Shown: piece after piece, positions 19,825 through 29,144 of the stretch
Layout of the letters: each line of letters begins with the position of its first letter
Numbering within the stretch: the stretch's first letter is position 1
DNA from: Pseudomonadota bacterium
GTDB lineage: Bacteria > Pseudomonadota > Gammaproteobacteria > Steroidobacterales > Steroidobacteraceae
NCBI GenBank assembly: GCA_947453065.1
Contig: CANGFJ010000005.1
Location: forward strand, 1-37,182
Length of the DNA stretch: 37,182 nt
Direction of reading: 5' to 3'
Position numbers and translations under genes: made by a program
The notes under the pieces: generated by a model
Database searches by the model: none
Seen by the model: only the letters and a program-made list of their open reading frames with translations
Told to the model about the DNA's origin: nothing

Positions 19825-19888
19825 AGGGCAAAGTGAGGGGCAGGCGAATGGCAGGTTGCCACCGCGTAAACCAGATTCGGGAGGGTTG

Positions 19889-19920
19889 CCGGATCGGGCA
19901 CTGCGAGGTACCCGATCCGG
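19889..19920. terminator. Hairpin downstream of rne: CCGGATCGGG-12 nt-CCCGATCCGG
   Basis: Perfect 10-bp inverted repeat; no T-tract, so terminator function is tentative. Confidence 0.4.
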
Positions 19921-19929
19921 ACTTCAGCG

Positions 19930-19967
19930 ACTCCGCCGGGCGCGAGCGAGTGCTCGGCCGGGCGGAG
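19930..19967. terminator. Hairpin just after the rne stop: ACTCCGCC...GGCGGAGT
   Basis: 8-bp perfect outer arms plus inner GAGC/GCTC pairing; no T-tract. Confidence 0.4.
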
Positions 19968-19982
19968 TGCGCATCGCAGGGA

Positions 19983-22766
19983 CTACTCTTTCAGGTCGGG
20001 TCCGCGCATCACCGGGGCCGACGGTGCCGGAGCCGATGACCAGATCGGAGCCGGATCGGCCGCAGCCGGGGCGTCGCTGGTCACGGCGGGTTCCGCAGCC
20101 TGGGCAGGCTCCGCCTGAACAGGTGCCGCCACCTGTACTGGCTCTGCAGCTGCCACAGGGGCAACTGGCGCGACCGGGGCCACTGACGCCGGGACAGCCT
20201 GTATGGGCTCCACGGCCACAACCTGCTCGATCACGGCCGTTACTGGCTCGGCAACGGGCGCTGGCACAGGTTCCGGTGCTACGACGACAGGGGGCGCCTC
20301 GCTGGCGACCTCTGCCACGATCGCGGCAACAACCGGGGCCACCACCGCAGCCGCCACCGGCGCCGGTGAGGACCACGACACAATTGGCTGCTGCGGATCG
20401 CGCAACGGCGGTGGGCTCACATCGCCACTGGCCGAATGCTGCAGCTCGAAGTGCGGCGTGTCCTGCGACGCGCTGCCTTCTTCACCGGTGACGCCGGTCT
20501 CCGGGCCGCCATCGCGATTCGCACCACCACGACGACGACGACGGCCGCCGCGGCGTGAGCGACGCTCGCCTTCAGCCCGCTCGCGCGGCGGCGACTCGCC
20601 AGCCGGTGCGCCGGCGTCGGCGACAGGACCGGCGTTGCTGGCTGCTTCCGTACGAGGCGCACGGGGCTCCCTCGGCTCGCGGGGTTCTCTCGGCTCTCGC
20701 GGCTCGCGCTGCTCCTGCGGCGTGCCATCACGACCGCCACGGCCACGACCACGACCACGGCCGCGCTCACCGTCTGCCTGCGGCGCAGGTGCCGCCTGCG
20801 GTTCGCTGCGCGGCGCATCCCGGTTGGCATCGCGGCTGCGCTCTGCACCGCGCTCGCCCGTACCTTCGGTTGTTTCGCTGCGAGCGCTGCGCTCGCCGCC
20901 ACGGCCACGGTCGCCGCCACGGCCACCACGACCACCGCGGCCACCGCGACTCCCACCCTGGCCACCACGATCGTCACGGCGCGGGCCGCGGTCACGTCCG
21001 CCGGCAGTGCCGCGGGAGGAAGTCGACTCTGCAACGGCCTCGGTGGCCGGCTTTTCGTCGCCCGTGATCAGGCGCTTCAGGCGCGTCCAGAACGACCCTG
21101 CTTCCACCGGCAGCGCCACGGCCGCGGCAACCGGCTTCTCACGCGGCGGCGGGGCGGCAGGCGCCGTCGTCGTCGGCATGATCGGCGCCACGACGGCGGC
21201 CGGCGGTGCAGGCTTTTTGGCCTGCAGGGCGAAGTCCGGGGTTTCCGGGGTCGTCGGCATGCGATAGCTGGCCTGGCTGTTCTCGGCCAGGCCGGACTCG
21301 TCTTCCCGCACGCGACGGATGGAATATTCCGGCGTCTCGATATCCGGATTCGGCACGATGAAGACTTCGATGCCGCTCTTTTCCTCGACGCTGCGCAGGG
21401 CGACCCGCTTCTCGTTGATGAGGTAGGTGGCCACCGATACCGGTACCTGCACGATCAGGCGCGAGGTGCGGTCCTTGCGGGCGTCCTCGCTCAGCAGGCG
21501 CAGGATGGACAGGGCCATCGACTCGACACTGCGGATGCTGCCAATGCCGTTGCAGCGCGGGCAGCTCAGGTGGCTGGATTCGCCCAGCGACGGGCGCAGT
21601 CGCTGACGCGACATCTCGAGCAGGCCGAAGCGCGACAGGCGTCCAATCTGGATGCGCGCGCGGTCCATCTTCATGGCGTCGCGCAGGCGGTCTTCGACTT
21701 CGCGCTGGTTCTTCGTCGACTCCATGTCGATGAAGTCGATGACAATCAGGCCACCGATGTCACGCAGGCGCAGCTGGCGGGCAATCTCGTCGGCGGCCTC
21801 CAGGTTCGTGTTGCAGGCGGTGGTCTCGATGTCCGAGCCACGCGTGCTGCGTGCCGAGTTGATGTCGATCGACACCAGCGCTTCGGTGTAATCGATGACC
21901 AGGCTGCCGCCCGACGGCAGCTGCACCTTGTGGGCGTAGGCCGACTCGATCTGGTTCTCGATCTGGAAGCGCGTGAACAGCGGCACGTCTTCGCTATACA
22001 GCTTCAGCTGGCGCAGGGCTTCGGCAGGCATGAAGCGCTGCATGTATTCCTGGGCCTTCTGGAAGGCGCCGGCATCGTCGACCAGGATCTCGCCGATGTC
22101 ATCGGTGAGGTAGTCGCGCATCGAGCGGGTGACCGCATCGCTCTCCTGGTACAGCAGGAACGGCGCTGGGCGCGAGTCGACGGCAGCGGCAATGGCATCC
22201 CACTGCGTGCGCAGGTTGTCCAGGTCCCACTGCAGCTCTTCGGCCGAGCGACCAACGCCTGCGGTGCGGATGATCGCACCCATGCCGTCGGGGATCTGCA
22301 GCTGCGCCATGGTCTCGCGCATCTGGTCGCGGTCCTCGCCCTCGATGCGGCGTGACACGCCGCCGGCGCGCGGATTGTTGGGCATCAGCACCAGGAAGCG
22401 CCCGGCGAGGCTGATGAAGGTGGTGAGCGCGGCACCCTTGTTGCCACGCTCTTCCTTCTCGACCTGCACGACGATTTCCTGGCCTTCGGAGATCAGGTCG
22501 CGAATGGCGCGGCCCTGGCCCGCGCCGGCTTTGAAGAACTCCTTGGAGATCTCCTTTAGCGGCAGGAAGCCGTGGCGCGAAGAGCCGTAGTCCACGAACG
22601 CGGCTTCGAGCGAGGGCTCGATGCGCGCGATGCGTGCTTTATAGACGTTGGCTTTTTTCTGTTCCCGTGAAGGAATTTCGATACTGAGATCGTAGAGTTT
22701 CTGGCCATCGACCAGAGCGACGCGCAGTTCTTCCTGCTGGGTCGCGTTGACGAGCATTCTTTTCAT
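19983..22766 (-). CDS. rne: Ribonuclease E
   Basis: [28 protein letters not shown]1, 5' sensor, DNase I-like core ([27 protein letters not shown]), Zn-link CPRCNG; Arg/Gly-rich disordered C-terminus. Confidence 0.97.
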   Translation of the reverse strand: MKRMLVNATQQEELRVALVDGQKLYDLSIEIPSREQKKANVYKARIARIEPSLEAAFVDYGSSRHGFLPLKEISKEFFKAGAGQGRAIRDLISEGQEIVVQVEKEERGNKGAALTTFISLAGRFLVLMPNNPRAGGVSRRIEGEDRDQMRETMAQLQIPDGMGAIIRTAGVGRSAEELQWDLDNLRTQWDAIAAAVDSRPAPFLLYQESDAVTRSMRDYLTDDIGEILVDDAGAFQKAQEYMQRFMPAEALRQLKLYSEDVPLFTRFQIENQIESAYAHKVQLPSGGSLVIDYTEALVSIDINSARSTRGSDIETTACNTNLEAADEIARQLRLRDIGGLIVIDFIDMESTKNQREVEDRLRDAMKMDRARIQIGRLSRFGLLEMSRQRLRPSLGESSHLSCPRCNGIGSIRSVESMALSILRLLSEDARKDRTSRLIVQVPVSVATYLINEKRVALRSVEEKSGIEVFIVPNPDIETPEYSIRRVREDESGLAENSQASYRMPTTPETPDFALQAKKPAPPAAVVAPIMPTTTAPAAPPPREKPVAAAVALPVEAGSFWTRLKRLITGDEKPATEAVAESTSSRGTAGGRDRGPRRDDRGGQGGSRGGRGGRGGRGGDRGRGGERSARSETTEGTGERGAERSRDANRDAPRSEPQAAPAPQADGERGRGRGRGRGGRDGTPQEQREPREPREPREPREPRAPRTEAASNAGPVADAGAPAGESPPRERAEGERRSRRGGRRRRRGGANRDGGPETGVTGEEGSASQDTPHFELQHSASGDVSPPPLRDPQQPIVSWSSPAPVAAAVVAPVVAAIVAEVASEAPPVVVAPEPVPAPVAEPVTAVIEQVVAVEPIQAVPASVAPVAPVAPVAAAEPVQVAAPVQAEPAQAAEPAVTSDAPAAADPAPIWSSAPAPSAPVMRGPDLKE

Positions 22767-23164
22767 GAGTCCCACTCAAATTGAGCTGAGGGGCCGACGA
22801 GGGGAGGGCGCACGCGTGAGCGTACGCAGCAATGAGCCGTGGCGGGCAGCAGAGCGCCGTGAAATAGGCGAGTAAACTGGTTACGAGCGCGTAGGGGGAT
22901 GCAAGCACTGCGTGTGGTGGAGTGATCGCGCCGCGTATGAGGCGGAACGCCAGCAACCTTTTAGTTATCTGCTGACCGACGGGCGCGCTCTCTTCAGCAG
23001 CCCGGCGTGCGGGCGTGTATCGTTGAGCGTTGCGACCTGATCGGCCGTACGATGGCCCCGTTACCAGGGCCAACTAACATGCGGCTTGTGCCGCGGTGTT
23101 TTGTGCTGCTTGATGCGCGCCCCTCTCAAGGGAGGATTCATTGCGCCGTCTGCAGCACGCCTTG

Positions 23165-23192
23165 ATTATAACCGCACTTTCTTCAAAAACAA
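23165..23192 (-). promoter_or_regulatory. Candidate sigma70 promoter for rne (TTGTTT-N16-TATAAT)
   Basis: Minus strand -35 TTGTTT (23187-23192) and perfect -10 TATAAT (23165-23170). Confidence 0.6.
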
Positions 23193-23207
23193 GACGTTAC
23201 ACCATAA

Positions 23208-24260
23208 ATGAGCGAACTTCCGCCAAGCCCGCCTGCGAGCCCGACCGCGCGCACTGCCGTCCGCAATCTGGTCATGGGTGCCGAGGACGCGGGTCAGCGC
23301 GTCGATAAGGTGCTCGCCCGGGTGCTGGCCAATGTGCCGCGCAGCCATGTTTTCCGCCTGTTACGCAAGGGCGAAGTGCGTCTTAACGGCAAGCGCGTCG
23401 GGGGCGAGGCCCGGGTCGCGGAGGGCGATACCCTGCGCGTGCCCCCGTTCCGCGAAGTGGTTGTCGATGCTGAGCTCCCGAAGCCGGTTCCCCAGAAGCT
23501 CATGGACCAGCTGGAGGCATCGATCATCCACGAGGATGAGCGCCTGCTGGTGCTGGACAAGCCCTCGGGTATCGCGGTGCATGGTGGCAGCGGCATCACC
23601 TTCGGGGTCATCGAGACCCTTCGCGCTTCCCGCCCGGACGAAACCCTGGAGCTGGTGCACCGCCTCGATCGCGATACCAGTGGCTGCCTGCTGGTCGCCC
23701 GCAAGCGCTCCACGCTGCGGACGCTGCACGCGCTGCTGCGCGAGGATGGCTTCGATAAGCGCTATCTGGCCCTGCTGCGGGGAAAGTGGGAGTTCGGCCA
23801 GAAAGTCATCGATGCGCCGCTGCGCACCGACCTGCGGGTCGGCGGCGAGCGCACGGTCAAAGTGGACCCGCATGGCAAGGCTGCCGGCAGCGAATTCCGC
23901 GTCGTGCAGTTCTACGGCAAGTTGGCCACGCTGGTGGAGGTGAAGCTGCTGACTGGGCGCACCCACCAGATCCGCGTGCATGCCGAGCATGCCGGGCACT
24001 GCGTCGCGGGTGACCCGAAGTACGGGGATGAGGCCTTCAACGAGCAGATGGCCGAGTTGGGGCTGCGCCGCCTGTTCCTGCACGCCCACAGCATCAGCTA
24101 CGACGACCCGGATCGCCATGTCGAGGTGAGCGTGAGTGCGCCGTTGCCCGATGACCTCAAAACCTTTCTGGATCGTCTCGCGACCGTCGCCGAGTCGCGC
24201 AAGGTGAAGCTCAGGGGATCGTCAGGCCCGCGCGCCGCAGCGCCTCGCAGAGCCAGATAA
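23208..24260 (+). CDS. rluC: 23S rRNA pseudouridine synthase, RluC/RluD family
   Basis: N-terminal S4 domain; HRLDRDTSGCLLVARK and GRTHQIRVH motifs; divergent from rne as in enterics. Confidence 0.93.
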   Translation: MSELPPSPPASPTARTAVRNLVMGAEDAGQRVDKVLARVLANVPRSHVFRLLRKGEVRLNGKRVGGEARVAEGDTLRVPPFREVVVDAELPKPVPQKLMDQLEASIIHEDERLLVLDKPSGIAVHGGSGITFGVIETLRASRPDETLELVHRLDRDTSGCLLVARKRSTLRTLHALLREDGFDKRYLALLRGKWEFGQKVIDAPLRTDLRVGGERTVKVDPHGKAAGSEFRVVQFYGKLATLVEVKLLTGRTHQIRVHAEHAGHCVAGDPKYGDEAFNEQMAELGLRRLFLHAHSISYDDPDRHVEVSVSAPLPDDLKTFLDRLATVAESRKVKLRGSSGPRAAAPRRAR

Positions 24261-24804
24261 GCGGCAGTCCGACCAGCGCGGTCGGGTCCTGGGACGTCAG
24301 GCGCTCCATCAGACTGACGCCCAGGCCCTCGCATTTAAAGCCGCCTGCGCAGTCAAACGAGGGTTCCCGCGCGATGTAGCGGGCGATATCGACCGCTGAG
24401 AGTGTGCGGAAGTGCACCTGCGTCAGGTCGGTGTGGCTGGCCGATCCGCCTGGCCAGATCACGCTGACTGCGGTGTGGAAGCAGGCGCTCTGGCCACTGA
24501 GTTGGGCCAGTTGCTGGTGGCAGCGTTCTGCGGTGCCCGGTTTGCGCAGAATCTGGGCCGCCGCGCCGCTGCCCAGGCTGGCGACCTGGTCGCTGCCGAT
24601 GATGATGGCATCCGGGAGTTCGCTTGCGACGGCGCGCGCCTTGGCCTCGGCCAGCCGCAGGGCTCGCGCGGCAGGGGGTTCGCCGACCAGAGGTGTTTCA
24701 TCGACGCCCGGGGAGCGGCTCTGGAAGGGCACGCCGAGGCGCTGCAGCAGTTCCCGGCGATAGGGGGAGGTCGAGGCAAGGACGAGCAGGGGGGCTGGGA
24801 TCAT
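24211..24804 (-). CDS. Maf family nucleotide pyrophosphatase (YceF-like)
   Basis: LLVLASTSPYRRELLQRLGVPFQSRSPGVDE, IIGSDQVA; tail overlaps rluC by 50 nt. Confidence 0.93.
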   Translation of the reverse strand: MIPAPLLVLASTSPYRRELLQRLGVPFQSRSPGVDETPLVGEPPAARALRLAEAKARAVASELPDAIIIGSDQVASLGSGAAAQILRKPGTAERCHQQLAQLSGQSACFHTAVSVIWPGGSASHTDLTQVHFRTLSAVDIARYIAREPSFDCAGGFKCEGLGVSLMERLTSQDPTALVGLPLIWLCEALRRAGLTIP

Positions 24805-24904
24805 GGTTTTGCAGCAAGCTCCACGCCAAACAAGCACTTGGAGTTGAAGCGGGGCTCCGAACTGTTTTGACTTGGGTGACTCTGGTACCTATGATACGCG
24901 CGCC

Positions 24905-25444
24905 ATGATTGACGACGGATCGAAACTCAGAGATGTATCGATCCTAGCCGACGAAGGGGTCGAGCTGTCTTTCCGGATACCGGTTTTGCGGATGACGCGC
25001 CTCGTGCAGGAGCTCTCCGCTGATTCAGGTGTCGCCCAGGGCACGGTGCAGTTTGCACGCGAACGCGGTTTTGCCGTGGCGCAGTTGCAGGTCGCTGCAG
25101 ATGTAACGTTGGTTTGCCAGCGCTGCATGAAGCCGATGGTGGTGACGATCGAGAGTGATTCGCGGGTGTTTCTGCCGCATTCGGAGGCTGCTGCCGAGCA
25201 CGTGCCACCGGAAGTAGAGACCATGATCGCGCCGGAAGGCCGGCTGCGGATGAGCGAGTTGGTGGAAGAAGATTTGCTGCTGGCATTGCCCCTTGCGCCG
25301 CTGCACGCGGATGGCGAGTACTGTGCGGTGCGAGCCGAAGAGCCGGAGCCCGAAGAGGCGCCGGTTGAAGTGCAGAGACCTTTTGCGGCGCTGGGTGACC
25401 TGATGGGCCGGGCGACGATCGATGAACCGAAGCGGCAGGATTAA
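24905..25444 (+). CDS. YceD/DUF177 family protein
   Basis: VTLVCQRCMKPM and central acidic region (DUF177); upstream of rpmF. Confidence 0.92.
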   Translation: MIDDGSKLRDVSILADEGVELSFRIPVLRMTRLVQELSADSGVAQGTVQFARERGFAVAQLQVAADVTLVCQRCMKPMVVTIESDSRVFLPHSEAAAEHVPPEVETMIAPEGRLRMSELVEEDLLLALPLAPLHADGEYCAVRAEEPEPEEAPVEVQRPFAALGDLMGRATIDEPKRQD

Positions 25445-25468
25445 CGCCGCGGACGAGGAGATTGAAGA

Positions 25469-25663
25469 ATGGCTGTTCAGAAGAGTCGCAAGACTCCCTC
25501 AAAGCGGGGCATGCACCGCTCACACGACGGGCTTACCCGTCCCGCCCTGTCGATCGACCCGCAGTCGGGTGAAACCCACCTGCGTCATCGCATCACGCCG
25601 GACGGTTTCTACCGTGGCAAGCGTGTGATCGCGAAGGCTGTCGAGACGGAAGACCAGGACTAA
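25469..25663 (+). CDS. rpmF: 50S ribosomal protein L32
   Basis: [22 protein letters not shown]. Confidence 0.98.
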   Translation: MAVQKSRKTPSKRGMHRSHDGLTRPALSIDPQSGETHLRHRITPDGFYRGKRVIAKAVETEDQD

Positions 25664-25672
25664 GACCTGTCT

Positions 25673-25695
25673 GGGTGCCACGTCGCGTGGCACCC
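25673..25695. repeat. Perfect 10-bp hairpin GGGTGCCACG-TCG-CGTGGCACCC
   Basis: Inverted repeat 9 nt after the rpmF stop, no T-tract. Confidence 0.6.
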
Positions 25696-25724
25696 TACGA
25701 CAACGTCGATCCGGTTGAATACAG

Positions 25725-25755
25725 CGCCCATTGCAGCTAATGCAATGGGCGTTTT
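25725..25755 (+). terminator. Rho-independent terminator after rpmF
   Basis: CGCCCATTGCA-GCTAA-TGCAATGGGCG followed by TTTT. Confidence 0.9.
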
Positions 25756-25845
25756 CCTTCGTGCCTGCGTGGTTGTTGCCGGGTGAGTCATGGTAAACAT
25801 GTCTCGGCCTGGTCGATCCGCATCACAAGCGAGAAGAACAACCTG

Positions 25846-26811
25846 ATGTACTCCAGAATCACCGGCACTGGCTCCTACCTGCCCGAACGGGTCGTCCACA
25901 ACACCGACCTCGAGAAGGTGATGGAGACCTCGGACACCTGGATCCGTGAACGCACCGGCATCGAGCGCCGCCACTACGCTGCCGAGGGTCAAACCACGGT
26001 GGACATGGCCGAGCACGCCGCGCGGAACGCGATCGAGGCGGCTGGCCTTACGCCTGCCGACATCGACCTCATCGTGTTTGGCACCACGACGCCCGACCTG
26101 GTCTTCCCGAATGCCGGTGCCATGCTCCAGGCGCGACTGGGGTGCCGGGGTGGTGCGGCGTTCAGTGTCGAGGCGGCCTGCAGCAGTTTCATCTATGCGC
26201 TGTCGGTGGCCGACAAGTTCGTGCGCGCGGGTGAGGCCAAACGCGCCTTGGTCGTGGGTGCCGAAACGCTCTCACGCATCACCGATTTCACTGACCGCAC
26301 GACGGCCATCCTGTTTGCCGATGGTGCTGGTGCTGTGGTGCTGGAGGCTTCAGCCGAGGCAGGCGTCATTTCCACGCACCTGCATGCGGATGGGTCCTAC
26401 CAGGACCTGCTGTACTGCACGGGTGGCATTTCCAAAGGCTGGGAGCCGGGAACCGGGAACCGTGCGGTAATCCGCATGGCGGGCCGCGAGGTGTTCAAGG
26501 TGGCGGTAACCATGCTGGGTGGCGTGGTCGACGAGGTGCTGGCCGCCAACAAGCTGCAGAAGTCTGACATCAAGTGGTTGGTGCCCCACCAGGCCAACAT
26601 CCGCATTATCCAGGCCGTGGCGCGCAAGCTCGACATGTCGATGGACAACGTGATCGTCACGGTCCAGGACCATGGCAATACGTCTGCGGCATCCGTGCCG
26701 CTCGCGCTGGATACCGGCGTGCGCGACGGACGCATCAAGAAGGGCGACCTGGTGCTGCTCGAAGCGTTCGGTGGTGGCTTTACGTGGGGAGCCGCGTTAG
26801 TCCGCATGTAG
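25846..26811 (+). CDS. fabH: Beta-ketoacyl-ACP synthase III
   Basis: [19 protein letters not shown]; Cys motif [37 protein letters not shown]. Confidence 0.96.
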   Translation: MYSRITGTGSYLPERVVHNTDLEKVMETSDTWIRERTGIERRHYAAEGQTTVDMAEHAARNAIEAAGLTPADIDLIVFGTTTPDLVFPNAGAMLQARLGCRGGAAFSVEAACSSFIYALSVADKFVRAGEAKRALVVGAETLSRITDFTDRTTAILFADGAGAVVLEASAEAGVISTHLHADGSYQDLLYCTGGISKGWEPGTGNRAVIRMAGREVFKVAVTMLGGVVDEVLAANKLQKSDIKWLVPHQANIRIIQAVARKLDMSMDNVIVTVQDHGNTSAASVPLALDTGVRDGRIKKGDLVLLEAFGGGFTWGAALVRM

Positions 26812-26870
26812 CGGTCACGTGTGTACTGAGGGCGTTACTCCGCATGTAGCACCGGAGCTTTTCTTCCAGG

Positions 26871-26903
26871 AAAAAAAAACGCCGCGCAATGCGCGGCGTT
26901 TTT
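26871..26903. terminator. Bidirectional intrinsic terminator between fabH and lpp-like gene
   Basis: A9-CGCCGCGC-AAT-GCGCGGCG-T5. Confidence 0.93.
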
Positions 26904-26924
26904 CGTTGGACCGAAGTAAGTGTC

Positions 26925-27254
26925 TTACTTCGAGACCGAGCGCTTGAACATGCGGTCGATCTTCTCGTTGGTCGCATCGACGCCCGTCTGGGCAGCCTTG
27001 GCAGCGGCCAGCGCCTGGTTGGCAGTGTTCTGCGCGGCAGCAGCAGCCTGCGAAGCAGCAGCGGCCTGAGCCGAGGCAGCAGCAGCGGCCTTCGAGGCCG
27101 AATCGTCGCCGGCCTTGTTGGCGGCCAGATCCGAAGACAACTTGCCAACCTGAGACTTCAGGTCATCGACCTGGGCCTGCAGCGGCTTGAGGTCCGTGCA
27201 ACCGGCGAGGGCGGCGACAGCGGCGAGGGCGGCGATTTTGATTGCGAGCTTCAT
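26925..27254 (-). CDS. Lpp/OprI-like alanine-zipper lipoprotein
   Basis: Lipobox ALAGC; heptad-like LQAQVDDLKSQVGKLSSDL; Ala-rich coiled coil; C-terminal Lys. Confidence 0.85.
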   Translation of the reverse strand: MKLAIKIAALAAVAALAGCTDLKPLQAQVDDLKSQVGKLSSDLAANKAGDDSASKAAAAASAQAAAASQAAAAAQNTANQALAAAKAAQTGVDATNEKIDRMFKRSVSK

Positions 27255-27482
27255 GAGTATCCCCTTTGGGTCTTGAACAGATTCGAATAGGCGGAAAGCA
27301 AATCCTACCGTGCCACGCGTACTGCGGGCGGGTCACCATTGCGGTGGCGCAACTTGAACATAACAGACGGTTCCCGCGCAATAGCCAATGGTGTTTTCCG
27401 CTGAATTCTGCGGAGATTCATCTTGTATTCAGGTTCATCGACGCACGTTGTCTGTCGTTGTTGCGCGACAGTCTGGCCGGTT

Positions 27483-29090
27483 TCACAGTGCTTTTCCGCG
27501 CAGCATTGCGCGCGCGCAGTTGTGTCCCGGCACTCCGCTGACACCCCCGCCGGGATGTGCGCCGGATCCGCACAGGTAGAGACCGGGGATGCCGCTACGG
27601 TAATCCGCCTGCCCGAGCAGGGGCCGCGCTGCCCACAACTGGTCCAGTCCCAGGGCCCCGTGGAAGATGTCGCCTGAAGGCAGGCCGAACTTCTCCTCCA
27701 GATCCAGTGGCGAGAGTGCTGAGTGACCGAGCAGGCTGGCGCGGAAATTCGGGGCGTGGCGATTGACGGTGTCCAGGATCAGGGCAGTGGCTTCATCGCG
27801 CGCTTCATGCCAGGAGCGGCCATCGGGCAGCGTCGGGGCAAAGTGCTGGCAGAAGAGGCTTGCCACATGCGCACCGGGGGGTGCCAGCGTGTCATCGACG
27901 GTGCTGGGGATGAGCATTTCGACGACCGGTGAGCGTGACATGCCGCTCAACCTTGCATCGGCGTGGGCGCGATCCATATAGGCCAGCGACGGGGCGAACA
28001 GGATGCCGGAACGGTGCAGGTCGCTGCCGGCTGCGCCGCTGTCGTCCAGCCTGGGCAGTTCCGACAGGGCCACGTTCATGCGGAAGCTGGCCGAGCCGCA
28101 GCGGTAACGCTGCATCCGCTCGCGGATCTCTGTGGGTACGTCGCCCGATGACAGCAGATCCAGATACAGGAAACGCGGGTTCACGTTCGCGGCAATGCGC
28201 CGGGCCCGCACGATGCGACCGTCGGCCAGTTCAATGCCCTGCGCGCGCCCGGACTCCACGATGATGTGCCGGACCGGCGCTTCGAGCTCGATGCGCGCGC
28301 CATGCGCCTGTGCTTCGCGGGCGAGGGCCTGCGTGATGGCCCCCATGCCGCCGATCGCGTGGCCCCAGAGGCCAGGTTTGCCATTCACCTCGCCGAAGGC
28401 ATGGTGCAGCAGGACGTAGGCGCTGCCTGGGGTATAGGGGCTGGCGTAGTTGCCGACGATGGAGTCAAAGCCATAGGCGGCCTTGATGCCGTCGCTCTCG
28501 AACCAGCCGTCGAGGTAATCGCCCGCGCTGCGCGTGAATACCTCATGCACGGTGCGTTGCGCCTCCAGCGACAAGGCGCGGAATCGCCGGCCCGTCGACA
28601 GCAGTGACCACAGATCGCCGTAGCGCCGCAGGTCGGTGGGTGGCGTACGCAGCAGCAGGTCCTTGAGCAGCGAGACGGCGGCCTCCAGTTGCTGGTGGAA
28701 GGCCTCAAGCCGGTCTGCATCGCGGGGTGATTCGGCCGCCACGTTGCGGCGCGTGGCGGCCAGCGTCGGCCCCATGCGCAGCCCTGGTCCGGAGTCGCGT
28801 GCCAGATAATTCTGCAGGGGCCGTTCGACCACGCGCAGCCCGTGCTCGGCCAGGTGCAGTTCGCGGATGATCTTCGGGTGCAGCAGGCTGACTGTGTAGC
28901 TGGCCGTGGAGTTGCGGAAGCCGGGGACGAATTCCTCGGTGACGGCGGCCCCTCCAGCGATGCCACGACGCTCGAAAAGCGCCACCTTGAGCCCTGCCCG
29001 CGCGAGGTAGGCGGCACAGGTCAGGCCATTGTGGCCGGCACCGATGATCGCGACGTCCAGGTCCCCGACGTCCTTGTCTGCTGCTTGCAT
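27483..29090 (-). CDS. FAD-dependent oxidoreductase, PYROXD2/CrtI (phytoene desaturase-like) family
   Basis: [50 protein letters not shown]-terminal [24 protein letters not shown]. Confidence 0.92.
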   Translation of the reverse strand: MQAADKDVGDLDVAIIGAGHNGLTCAAYLARAGLKVALFERRGIAGGAAVTEEFVPGFRNSTASYTVSLLHPKIIRELHLAEHGLRVVERPLQNYLARDSGPGLRMGPTLAATRRNVAAESPRDADRLEAFHQQLEAAVSLLKDLLLRTPPTDLRRYGDLWSLLSTGRRFRALSLEAQRTVHEVFTRSAGDYLDGWFESDGIKAAYGFDSIVGNYASPYTPGSAYVLLHHAFGEVNGKPGLWGHAIGGMGAITQALAREAQAHGARIELEAPVRHIIVESGRAQGIELADGRIVRARRIAANVNPRFLYLDLLSSGDVPTEIRERMQRYRCGSASFRMNVALSELPRLDDSGAAGSDLHRSGILFAPSLAYMDRAHADARLSGMSRSPVVEMLIPSTVDDTLAPPGAHVASLFCQHFAPTLPDGRSWHEARDEATALILDTVNRHAPNFRASLLGHSALSPLDLEEKFGLPSGDIFHGALGLDQLWAARPLLGQADYRSGIPGLYLCGSGAHPGGGVSGVPGHNCARAMLRGKAL

Positions 29091-29109
29091 CTGGATATAA
29101 CCCCAGTTA

Positions 29110-29125
29110 CTGTGTTTATAGACAG
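29110..29125. promoter_or_regulatory. LexA (SOS) box CTGTGTTTATAGACAG
   Basis: Exact CTGT-N8-ACAG match, 19 nt upstream of the lexA start codon and 19 nt from the divergent oxidoreductase start. Confidence 0.93.
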
Positions 29126-29144
29126 TCAACCCACGGAGTACGGC

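Noticed and set aside
20640-20720. Short tandem repeats resembling a CRISPR or minisatellite
   Set aside because: They encode in-frame REP/PRE repeats of RNase E; no spacers of uniform length.
20203-21267. 354-aa plus-strand ORF with Ser/Arg/Pro repeats opposite rne
   Set aside because: Reflects the repetitive RG/PRE-coding DNA of the RNase E C-terminus read on the other strand.
27000-27120. GCAGCAGC-type low-complexity repeat as an independent element
   Set aside because: Explained by the Ala-rich coding sequence of the Lpp-like lipoprotein.
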